Assembly: GCA_913056475.1 (NCBI GenBank)
Contig: CAJXMS010000071.1
Location: 1 to 9,143, forward strand
Direction: 5' to 3'
From: an uncultured Bacteroidota bacterium
Lineage (GTDB): Bacteria; Bacteroidota; Bacteroidia; Flavobacteriales; Schleiferiaceae
DNA: 9,143 nt
Positions 1 through 5,112 of the stretch are shown here, in pieces. A program made the position numbers and the translations under genes. Each line of letters starts with the position of its first letter. The stretch's first letter is position 1. The notes beneath the pieces are model-generated. The model was not told where the DNA came from, searched no databases, and saw nothing but the letters and a program-made list of their open reading frames with translations.

Positions 1-135
1 TGATATGATTCATTGAATAGCCATCAATACACTAATTTCCGAAGGTACACAAAATACGGGAATCAATTTAGTCAAAAAGGCATTTAATAATACAGAGATA
101 TTTTACAATGGAAATAACTACAATAAACCTAGATC
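1..135. other. AT-rich segment of unknown origin abutting truncated frr
   Basis: The first 120 bases contain 34 G or C by my hand count (about 28%), while positions 181-240 inside frr are about 58%. The sequence takes the place of the missing 3' half of frr. A plus-strand frame is open from 17 to the TGA at 221-223; its low-GC part reads as an Asn-rich peptide (for example EIFYNGNNYNKP), but I recognise no family and the frame then runs antisense through frr. No inverted-repeat end, target duplication or transposase motif is visible in so short a piece. It may be inserted DNA, a rearrangement joint, or a chimeric contig end. The exact joint lies somewhere between about 120 and 156. Confidence 0.5.
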
Positions 136-384
136 CAGCATTGCTTCTTCGCTCATCATGCTTTTATCCCAGGGCTGGATGGTGAGGGTACGGGCGTCGG
201 GGGCGTTGATGTTGCTCAATTGATTAAGCGGGGTTACCGAACCGTAGTATTCTACCCGAACGCCGTCTAACATGTTGGGATTGGCGCGGCCCGCGCGGAT
301 CTTAAGCAGTTCTTGCTCCAGGTGGGTTACGGATTTTTGCATGTTTTCCTGGGCCATTTCCAGGACCATATCGAGTTCTTCCAT
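118..384 (-). CDS. frr: Ribosome recycling factor, 3'-truncated
   Basis: Ribosome recycling factor acts with EF-G in the cytoplasm to split post-termination ribosomes. The 88 residues start like the family: an N-terminal helix, then the hallmark KIRAGRANPNMLDG (residues 28-41), YYGSVTPLNQ (46-55) and DARTLTIQPWDKSM (63-76). RRF is normally about 185 residues. Similarity ends near residue 76 and the frame closes at a TAG (118-120) after a short non-matching tail (77-88). It therefore keeps helix 1 and most of the hinge domain, and lacks the two long C-terminal helices that complete domain I, so this product should not work. It lies 83 bases downstream of pyrH on the same strand, the usual pyrH-frr order, with no clear terminator between. 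The identity is certain; whether the break is biological or an assembly fault is not. Confidence 0.9.
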   Translation of the reverse strand: MEELDMVLEMAQENMQKSVTHLEQELLKIRAGRANPNMLDGVRVEYYGSVTPLNQLSNINAPDARTLTIQPWDKSMMSEEAMLDLGLL

Positions 385-467
385 GATAGTGCTTCTAGCT
401 ATAAGGCAATTGGGATAGGCTTTTCAAGGTCTCACAAATTTCGAAAAAAAGGCGGTTCTGGCAGACT

Positions 468-1175
468 TTAATTTTCTACCAGGGTTCCCACGGCTTCCCC
501 TTTTACTACTTTGAGGAGGTTGCCGGGTTTATTCATATCAAAAACGAGGATGGGGAGCTGGTTTTCTTTGCTCAAGGTAAAGGCCGTCATATCCATCACA
601 TTGAGTCCCTTTTCGTACACTTCCTGAAAAGAAAGGGTTTTATACTTGGTAGCGGTTTGGTCTTTCTCGGGATCAGCGGTGTAGATACCATCCACGCGGG
701 TACCTTTGAGGATCACATCGGCATCTATTTCAATGGCCCGTAGGGTGGCGGCCGTATCGGTGGTAAAGTAGGGATTGCCGGTGCCGCCCCCAAAGATCAC
801 CACGCGGCCCTTTTCAAGGTGCCGGGGAGCCTTGCGGCGTATGAAGGGCTCGGCTACCTTGTCCATCTCGATGGCGCTTTGCAGGCGCGTTTTGAGGCCT
901 TCTTCCTCCAGGGCCGATTGCAGGGCGAGGCCATTGATAACGGTGGCCAACATGCCCATGTGATCGGCCTGGGTGCGGTCCATGCCTTCGCTGGCGCCTT
1001 TCAGGCCCCGGAAAATATTGCCCCCTCCGATCACGATGGCCATTTCTACCCCCGTTTCTGCTACCGCTCGTAGATCTTGCGCGTATTCTTTTAAACGCTC
1101 GCCATTGATGCCATAGGGAGAATCGCCCATTAGGGCTTCTCCGCTTAATTTTAACAGGATGCGCCGGTATTTCAT
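468..1175 (-). CDS. pyrH: UMP kinase (uridylate kinase)
   Basis: This enzyme phosphorylates UMP to UDP with ATP, in cytoplasmic pyrimidine nucleotide synthesis, and belongs to the amino acid kinase fold. The 235 residues match the usual bacterial length. Visible motifs are KLSGEAL near the N-terminus (9-15), the glycine-rich GGGN (50-53), DHMGM (71-75), the GGGTGNPYFTTDTAA segment (129-143) that binds UMP, and ILKGTRVDGIYTADP (155-169) for the nucleotide. No catalytic element appears missing. The ATG at 1173-1175 directly precedes the conserved N-terminus. It is followed by frr. A Bacteroidota-type -7 element lies about 28 bases upstream of the start, and terminators separate the gene from tsf, so it is probably transcribed independently of the ribosomal protein genes. 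Confidence 0.98.
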   Translation of the reverse strand: MKYRRILLKLSGEALMGDSPYGINGERLKEYAQDLRAVAETGVEMAIVIGGGNIFRGLKGASEGMDRTQADHMGMLATVINGLALQSALEEEGLKTRLQSAIEMDKVAEPFIRRKAPRHLEKGRVVIFGGGTGNPYFTTDTAATLRAIEIDADVILKGTRVDGIYTADPEKDQTATKYKTLSFQEVYEKGLNVMDMTAFTLSKENQLPILVFDMNKPGNLLKVVKGEAVGTLVEN

Positions 1176-1202
1176 AGAGGGAAGGCTCGTTTAATTACGG
1201 GG

Positions 1203-1210
1203 CAAAGATA
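1203..1210 (-). promoter_or_regulatory. Probable promoter -7 element for pyrH
   Basis: On the minus strand this reads TATCTTTG, an exact match to the Bacteroidota -7 consensus TAnnTTTG. It would place the transcription start near 1196 and leave a leader of about 20 bases before the pyrH ATG. I do not see a clean TTTG -33 partner at the usual 19-21 base spacing. The rest of the 237-base gap up to 1412 is GC-rich; an imperfect inverted repeat (1305-1308 plus 1311-1314 against 1327-1334) is its only other structure. Confidence 0.6.
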
Positions 1211-1349
1211 GCAAGCTTAGGCCCTGTTTGCTACAGGCTTTGGAGCGATCTCTAAAAGCCCCCGGCCGGGCGGCCCCTGCCGGCCCGCTCCCCTCACCGA
1301 CCCTTATCCCCGGCTTACCGCCGTAGGCCGGATAGCGGGCGAAAAAACC

Positions 1350-1380
1350 TTTCCCTCCGGAGGCACCAACCGCAATTTTG
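1350..1380 (+). promoter_or_regulatory. Candidate promoter for the small secreted-protein gene
   Basis: TTTC at 1350-1353 is followed, after exactly 19 bases, by CAATTTTG at 1373-1380. Each is one mismatch from the Bacteroidota -33 (TTTG) and -7 (TAnnTTTG) elements, at the expected spacing. Transcription would begin near 1387, giving a leader of about 26 bases before the ATG at 1413. Confidence 0.4.
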
Positions 1381-1412
1381 TCCGGTCTCTTATCCTAAAT
1401 GAGAACTAAACC

Positions 1413-1736
1413 ATGAAAAAACAAGCCATCCTTGCCCTTGCCGCCGGCCTCCTTTTAAGCTTAAAGGGGTGGGGCCACCACCCCGGAGAAGATACCACGG
1501 AAGCAGGGCGTGCTGCTTCCCCAATCGCCTTAGCCCTCGAAAAGATCACCGACATCCCCTTGGAAAGGGAAGAGGCGGTCAAAGAGCCCATTTTTAAAGC
1601 CCGGGTCCGCATGAGCTTCCTTTTGGACCAAATGGCACTTATGCCCCTGGAACGAAAGTTGGAAAAGGGGCCTCTCCTACCCCGGCCCAAAAACACGCCC
1701 TCCAGCGGAGTCCGTGCAGGATTTTCCCAGCCATAA
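1413..1736 (+). CDS. Small putative secreted protein of unknown function
   Basis: I do not recognise this 107-residue protein. Its start resembles a signal peptide: MKK, a hydrophobic core AILALAAGLLLSL (5-17), then a polar stretch with a possible cleavage site near GWG-HH (19-23). The mature part would be about 85 residues, rich in charged residues and proline (about 48-90 are Glu/Lys/Arg rich), with no cysteine and no further membrane segment. It is probably periplasmic or surface-exposed, but no sorting domain is seen. It stands alone, opposite to its neighbours, between pyrH and tsf. A candidate promoter precedes it, and a hairpin with a T-tract begins 20 bases after its stop, which supports a real expressed gene. 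The minus-strand frame 1406-1753 covers the same bases but has no signal peptide or family features, so I prefer this one. Function unknown. Confidence 0.6.
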   Translation: MKKQAILALAAGLLLSLKGWGHHPGEDTTEAGRAASPIALALEKITDIPLEREEAVKEPIFKARVRMSFLLDQMALMPLERKLEKGPLLPRPKNTPSSGVRAGFSQP

Positions 1737-1755
1737 CGGCTCTTTAGATCCAACT

Positions 1756-1787
1756 GAACCGCTTTCCCGGGGCGGTTCCGTTTTTTT
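1756..1787 (+). terminator. Rho-independent terminator of the small secreted-protein gene
   Basis: GAACCGC (1756-1762) pairs perfectly with GCGGTTC (1772-1778) across a nine-base loop and is followed by CG and seven T (1781-1787). The arrangement fits the plus strand, 20 bases after the stop at 1736. Confidence 0.75.
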
Positions 1788-1803
1788 AGAGGGGGAATAA
1801 ATC

Positions 1804-1831
1804 AAAAAGCCCCGGCTGCTCAGCCGGGGCT
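1804..1831 (-). terminator. Rho-independent terminator after tsf
   Basis: AGCCCCGGCT (1808-1817) pairs perfectly with AGCCGGGGCT (1822-1831) around a four-base loop. On the minus strand the stem runs into a short T-tract (complement of 1804-1808), as expected for termination of tsf, whose stop is about 40 bases upstream. With the neighbouring plus-strand hairpin it insulates two convergent units. It also separates tsf from pyrH, which are adjacent on the same strand. Confidence 0.8.
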
Positions 1832-1870
1832 CTCTTTATGAATTAGGAAAGGGGGCGTTCGCGGAGCGGG

Positions 1871-2695
1871 CTATACGCCCAGGCCTACCCGCTTAAAACC
1901 GACCAGCTCCAAACCTTTGTCCTCGCTCTGGAGGTATTTACTTACCGTCAGTTTGCTATCGCGAATGTATTCTTGTTCTACCAGGGTATTTTCCTTGAAG
2001 AACTTATTGAGCCGACCTTCTGCAATTTTTTCCAAAAGGTTTTCCGGCTTTCCGTCTTGCCGGGCTTGCTCTTTGCCCAGTTCCAATTCGCGGTCAATGG
2101 TTTCCTGGGGCACGCCCTCGCGGTTAAGGGCCACCGGGTTCATGGCCGCCGCCTGCATGGCTACGTTATGCCCGGCTTCCGGGGCCCGGCTCGAAAGGCC
2201 TACCAGGGAAGCCAGCTTGTTGCCAGCGTGAATGTAAGAAGCCACGAAAGGCGCCTGGAGCGTTTCGAAACCACCTATTTCCAGCTTTTCGCCGATCACC
2301 CCGGTTTGTTCGGTGAGTTTTTCTTCTACGGTCAGCTCGTCTAATTTGGTGCTAAGAAGCGCCTCCTTGTTTTCAATTTGATGGGCCACTGCAGCGTCCA
2401 GGATACTTTGGGTAAGGGCCACGAAGCTTTCGTTTTTGGCTACGAAATCGGTCTCGCAATTCAGGCTCACGATAGCCCCGTAGGATTGGTCGTCATTGGT
2501 GGCAGCCAGTACGCAGCCCTCGGAAGCCTCGCGATCGGCCCGCTTGGCGGCCACTTTCTGGCCTTTTTTACGCAGGATATCTACGGCCGCTTCAAAGTCT
2601 CCTTCCGCTTCGGTAAGGGCTTTTTTGCAGTCCATCATCCCTGCGCCGGTATGCTGGCGCAACTTGTTTACTTCAGAAGCAGTGATTTTTGCCAT
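1871..2695 (-). CDS. tsf: Translation elongation factor Ts
   Basis: EF-Ts exchanges GDP for GTP on EF-Tu during elongation, in the cytoplasm. The 274 residues are close to the usual length of about 280. The N-terminal UBA-like domain (about 1-55) carries VNKLRQHTGAGMMDCKKAL (9-27), the family's first signature. The core begins with LNCETDFVAKNESF (78-91), whose Asp83-Phe84 pair is the part that inserts near the EF-Tu nucleotide site. Two core subdomains follow, ending in LVGFKRVGLGV. The ATG at 2693-2695 gives the canonical N-terminus MAKITASEV. It is the last gene of the rplM-rpsI-rpsB-tsf run, 113 bases after rpsB, with a -7-like element in that gap and a terminator downstream. Confidence 0.98.
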   Translation of the reverse strand: MAKITASEVNKLRQHTGAGMMDCKKALTEAEGDFEAAVDILRKKGQKVAAKRADREASEGCVLAATNDDQSYGAIVSLNCETDFVAKNESFVALTQSILDAAVAHQIENKEALLSTKLDELTVEEKLTEQTGVIGEKLEIGGFETLQAPFVASYIHAGNKLASLVGLSSRAPEAGHNVAMQAAAMNPVALNREGVPQETIDRELELGKEQARQDGKPENLLEKIAEGRLNKFFKENTLVEQEYIRDSKLTVSKYLQSEDKGLELVGFKRVGLGV

Positions 2696-2742
2696 GATCT
2701 AGTAATGATTGTTTTGGGTAGGGAAAACAGGCGGTAAAGCCC

Positions 2743-2750
2743 CAAAATTA
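2743..2750 (-). promoter_or_regulatory. Possible internal promoter -7 element before tsf
   Basis: The minus strand reads TAATTTTG, an exact TAnnTTTG match, 47 bases upstream of the tsf ATG in the rpsB-tsf gap. The nearest upstream TTTG lies about 27 bases away, longer than the usual 19-21, so only the -7 half is supported. If active, it would let EF-Ts be made independently of the ribosomal proteins. Confidence 0.4.
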
Positions 2751-2808
2751 AGCCTTGCCTGGGCGGGACCTTACCGACAAATTAAATTTAACAATAGGGT
2801 AAAAAGGC

Positions 2809-3822
2809 TTAACCTTGATCGGCTTTTTCATCCTTTTTTTCGCTTTCAGCTGCCGGTTTGGCCTCACTATCGGCCTGGGCTTTAGCCTCTGCTTCCGGAG
2901 ATTCTGCTTTTTTCTCCTCTTCGGTAGCTTGCGGCTCCGCTTTGTTGGCTTCTTTTGCCGCTTGTTTGGCACCGGCTTTTGGGGCGGCGGGTTTCTTATC
3001 CGCTTGGGTCGCTTGCTTATCGGCCGTGGATTTTTCTTCTTGCGAAGCCTCAGCGGTAGCTTCTTCTCCGGCGGGCTGCTCCTGCTTTTTGGCCGCCTTT
3101 TTCACCTTGGCCTCAGAGGCCCGACTTTTTTCTTCTTGCCGCTCCTTGAGTCCTTGTTGGATGTAGCCGGTCAGTGATTCTACCAGAAAGGAGATGGATT
3201 TGGTGGCGTCATCATTGCCCGGCACCGGGAAATCTACCTGCTGGGGATCTGAATTGGTATCTACCAGTGCAAAGGTAGGAATGCCCAAGCGCTGGGCTTC
3301 TTTCACGGCGATGTGTTCCTTGTTGATGTCCACAATGAGCATGGCCCCCGGCAGGCGACTCATATCGGCGATAGGTCCGAGCTGGTTGTCCAATTTAGCC
3401 CGCTGGCGGTCCACCTGGAGGCGCTCGCGCTTGGAAAGAGAGTCGTAGCTACCATCCTCTTTCATGCGGTCTATGTTCTGCATCTTTTTGATGGCGCGGC
3501 GAATGGTGACAAAATTGGTCAGCAGCCCACCCGGCCAACGTTCGATGATGTAAGGTTGATCTACCTTTTTGGCGTTTTCCGCTACGATGTCTTTTGCCTG
3601 CTTTTTGGTGGCTACCAAAAGAATTTTGCGGCCCGAGGCGGCCAGTTTGCGCAGGGCTTCCCCGGCCTGGTCTAGCTTAGCGGCGGATTTGTAGAGGTCA
3701 ATGATGTGGATGCCATTGCGCTCCATGAAGATGTAGGGCGCCATGTTGGGGTGCCACTTACGGGTAAGATGGCCAAAGTGTACGCCCGCGTCGAGCATTT
3801 CTTTGATGCGTTGTTCTGCCAT
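2809..3822 (-). CDS. rpsB: 30S ribosomal protein S2 with long C-terminal tail
   Basis: S2 binds the 30S subunit between head and body, late in assembly, and helps recruit S1 and mRNA. The conserved protein spans about residues 1-230: IKEMLDAGVHFGHLTRKWHPNM (6-27) in the N-terminal signature, the central coiled hairpin, and LPGAMLIVDINKEHIAVKEA (157-176). I chose the ATG at 3820-3822 because the family begins MAEQRIKEML; the frame stays open upstream to an ATG at 3892-3894, but those 24 residues match nothing in S2. The protein is 337 residues against about 230-260 in most bacteria. The excess is a low-complexity tail (about 231-337) of Lys, Ala, Glu and Gln with no hydrophobic core, likely disordered. 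The gene lies 117 bases after rpsI and 113 before tsf; rpsB-tsf is a classic pair. Confidence 0.97.
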   Translation of the reverse strand: MAEQRIKEMLDAGVHFGHLTRKWHPNMAPYIFMERNGIHIIDLYKSAAKLDQAGEALRKLAASGRKILLVATKKQAKDIVAENAKKVDQPYIIERWPGGLLTNFVTIRRAIKKMQNIDRMKEDGSYDSLSKRERLQVDRQRAKLDNQLGPIADMSRLPGAMLIVDINKEHIAVKEAQRLGIPTFALVDTNSDPQQVDFPVPGNDDATKSISFLVESLTGYIQQGLKERQEEKSRASEAKVKKAAKKQEQPAGEEATAEASQEEKSTADKQATQADKKPAAPKAGAKQAAKEANKAEPQATEEEKKAESPEAEAKAQADSEAKPAAESEKKDEKADQG

Positions 3823-3939
3823 GATCTTGTTTTGAGGTTTACATTCACTAAAAAGCAATGCACCGGTGGGCTCTGGCAAGCAAGCACCCGGCACATTTGG
3901 ATACTAAACCCGGCTGGGCGTATCGTAAAAAAAGCGGTA

Positions 3940-4326
3940 TTAACGCTTGGAGAACTGGTCTTTTTTCCGGGCTTTCTTGAAGCCGTACTTCTTGCGCTCC
4001 ACGGCACGGGGGTCGCGCATGAGCATACCCTCCGGCTTGAGCTTAAGGCGGTGCTCCGGGTTCACTTCGCAGAGGGCCCGACTTAATCCGAGGCGAATGG
4101 CTTCGGCCTGGCCGGTGATGCCGCCTCCCTGGACGTTGATTTTCACATCATACTGCCCTTCCGTTTCGGTAAGCAAGAAAACCTGCTGCACTTTGTAGTG
4201 GAGGGTTTTGGTGCTGAAGTATTCTTGGTAGGGCTTGTTGTTGATCTCGATTTGCCCTTTGCCTTCTTGCAGGAAGACCCGGGCTACTGATTTTTTCCTT
4301 CTGCCTAGGGTGTGGGTGGTAGCCAT
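3940..4326 (-). CDS. rpsI: 30S ribosomal protein S9
   Basis: S9 is a 30S head protein whose C-terminal tail reaches toward the P-site tRNA anticodon loop. The 128 residues match the family length. Visible are the N-terminal LGRRKKSVARVFL (7-19), the family signature GGGITGQAEAIRLGLSRAL (67-85), RDPRAVERKKYGFKKARKK (104-122) and the typical basic terminus SKR (126-128). The ATG at 4324-4326 is only seven bases after the rplM stop, so the two are certainly co-transcribed, as L13-S9 usually are. Confidence 0.98.
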   Translation of the reverse strand: MATTHTLGRRKKSVARVFLQEGKGQIEINNKPYQEYFSTKTLHYKVQQVFLLTETEGQYDVKINVQGGGITGQAEAIRLGLSRALCEVNPEHRLKLKPEGMLMRDPRAVERKKYGFKKARKKDQFSKR

Positions 4327-4333
4327 GCGGAAT

Positions 4334-4789
4334 TTACTTAATGATATTAATGTCTAATTTTTGGGGCTTTTGCGCCTCTTGTTTGTGTTCGCTGCCGGCG
4401 TAAGCGTAGAGATTGCGAAAGAGCTCCCGACCCAGCCGGTTTTTGGGAAGCATGCCCCGTACCGCGTTTTCCAGAATACGCGTCGGGTGCTTTTCCATTA
4501 CTTCTTCAGCGGTTGCTACCCGCTTACCACCGGGATACTCGGTGTAGCGCACGTATTCTTTGGTCCAGGACTTGGAACCGCCCAGCTTAATTTTTTCGGC
4601 ATTGATAACCACTACATTATCGCCACAATCCACGTGCGGGGTGTAATGGGGCTTATGCTTGCCCCGAAGGATAAAGGCAATCCGGGAAGCAAGGCGCCCC
4701 AGCGTTTCGCCCTGGGCGTCCACTAAAACCCATTTTTTATCGGCAGTGGCACTGTTTGCGGAAACAGTTTTGTAGCTTATAGTATTCAC
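4334..4789 (-). CDS. rplM: 50S ribosomal protein L13
   Basis: L13 is an early-assembling 50S protein that binds 23S rRNA. The 151 residues agree with the family. Motifs include WVLVDAQGETLGRLAS (20-35), GKHKPHYTPHVDCGDNVVV (43-61) and the signature region AVRGMLPKNRLGRELFRNLY (109-128), followed by YAGSEHKQEAQKP (130-142). The ATG at 4787-4789 opens a short N-terminal extension (about 15 residues) before the conserved domain, common in this phylum. It is the first gene of the minus-strand ribosomal unit, preceded by a leader of about 50 bases that contains a hairpin. Confidence 0.98.
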   Translation of the reverse strand: MNTISYKTVSANSATADKKWVLVDAQGETLGRLASRIAFILRGKHKPHYTPHVDCGDNVVVINAEKIKLGGSKSWTKEYVRYTEYPGGKRVATAEEVMEKHPTRILENAVRGMLPKNRLGRELFRNLYAYAGSEHKQEAQKPQKLDINIIK

Positions 4790-4824
4790 AACTGGCTATC
4801 TTTAAACGATTTAATCTCTTTCAA

Positions 4825-4845
4825 CCCCCTTCTACGAAAAGGGGC
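4825..4845 (-). promoter_or_regulatory. Hairpin in the rplM 5' leader
   Basis: On the minus strand CCCCTT and AAGGGG (4839-4844 and 4826-4831) form a perfect six-pair stem with a seven-base loop. It lies between the predicted transcription start (about 4841) and the rplM ATG at 4789, so it would be at or near the 5' end of the mRNA. L13-S9 operons in other bacteria have structured leaders used in autoregulation; a similar role here is inference. It lacks a T-tract, so it is not a terminator. Confidence 0.35.
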
Positions 4846-4847
4846 TG

Positions 4848-4880
4848 CGAATTTACAACAATCTATTCCAATCTGCCAAA
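4848..4880 (-). promoter_or_regulatory. Promoter of the rplM-rpsI-rpsB-tsf unit
   Basis: Read on the minus strand, TTTG (complement of 4877-4880) is followed after 21 bases by TAAATTCG (complement of 4848-4855). This matches the Bacteroidota -33 TTTG and, with one mismatch, the -7 TAnnTTTG at acceptable spacing. Transcription would start near 4841. Confidence 0.55.
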
Positions 4881-5027
4881 CCCTTCTACCCTATAAATCA
4901 AGGGGGTTATCCACGAGGGGAACTACCGGAAAAGAGCAAGCTCAAAAATAAACCAAACATGGGGGCGGGTCGCCCTACATTTGGCCGAAGGCCGGCCGGC
5001 TGACATCCATGCCCCAGGGCGAATCTT

Positions 5028-5035
5028 TACCTTTG
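5028..5035 (+). promoter_or_regulatory. Probable promoter -7 element for the protease gene
   Basis: TACCTTTG is an exact match to TAnnTTTG, 77 bases before the ATG at 5113. No exact TTTG is found at the usual spacing upstream; CTGACA at 5000-5005 is a weak candidate for the -33 region. The leader would be about 70 bases. Confidence 0.5.
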
Positions 5036-5112
5036 TGGTACATTTTTAAATAAATATCGGTAGCCGGGAGCTTTAAGACGGCTTATTTGCTCCTGTAAAA
5101 CCCTCCCCCCCT

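Larger units (their letters stand above)
4790..5112. other. Divergent intergenic region between rplM and the protease gene
   Basis: This 323-base stretch has no supported gene. It holds the rplM leader and promoter on the left, the protease promoter on the right, and between them a GC-rich patch with the palindrome GGCCGGCC (about 4990-4997). A second, looser inverted repeat (about 4879-4909, AACCCTT against AAGGGGGTT) echoes the leader hairpin but is imperfect. I see no tRNA, transposon end or repeat array here. Confidence 0.6.

Noticed and set aside
1305..1334. Imperfect inverted repeat (TATC, two-base bulge, CGGC against GCCGGATA)
   Set aside because: It has a bulge, a long loop and no T-tract, and lies in a very GC-rich gap where such pairings are expected by chance.
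1406..1753. A minus-strand frame of 115 codons overlapping the small secreted-protein gene
   Set aside because: It is Arg/Ser-rich without motifs or signal peptide, and the promoter and terminator flanking the plus-strand gene fit that strand better.
2748..2972. A very basic minus-strand frame of 74 codons overlapping the end of rpsB
   Set aside because: It is a shifted reading of the Lys/Ala/Glu-rich S2 tail, where AAG/GCC codons give Lys/Arg/Pro in another frame. The resemblance to a small basic ribosomal protein is superficial.
3823..3894. An upstream in-frame ATG that would add 24 residues to S2
   Set aside because: The added residues match nothing in the family, while the ATG at 3820-3822 gives the standard S2 N-terminus.
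4984..5000. Clustered GGCC palindromes (including GGCCGGCC) upstream of the protease gene
   Set aside because: Short GC palindromes are common in this composition; there is no spacing, repetition or partner suggesting an operator or attachment site.
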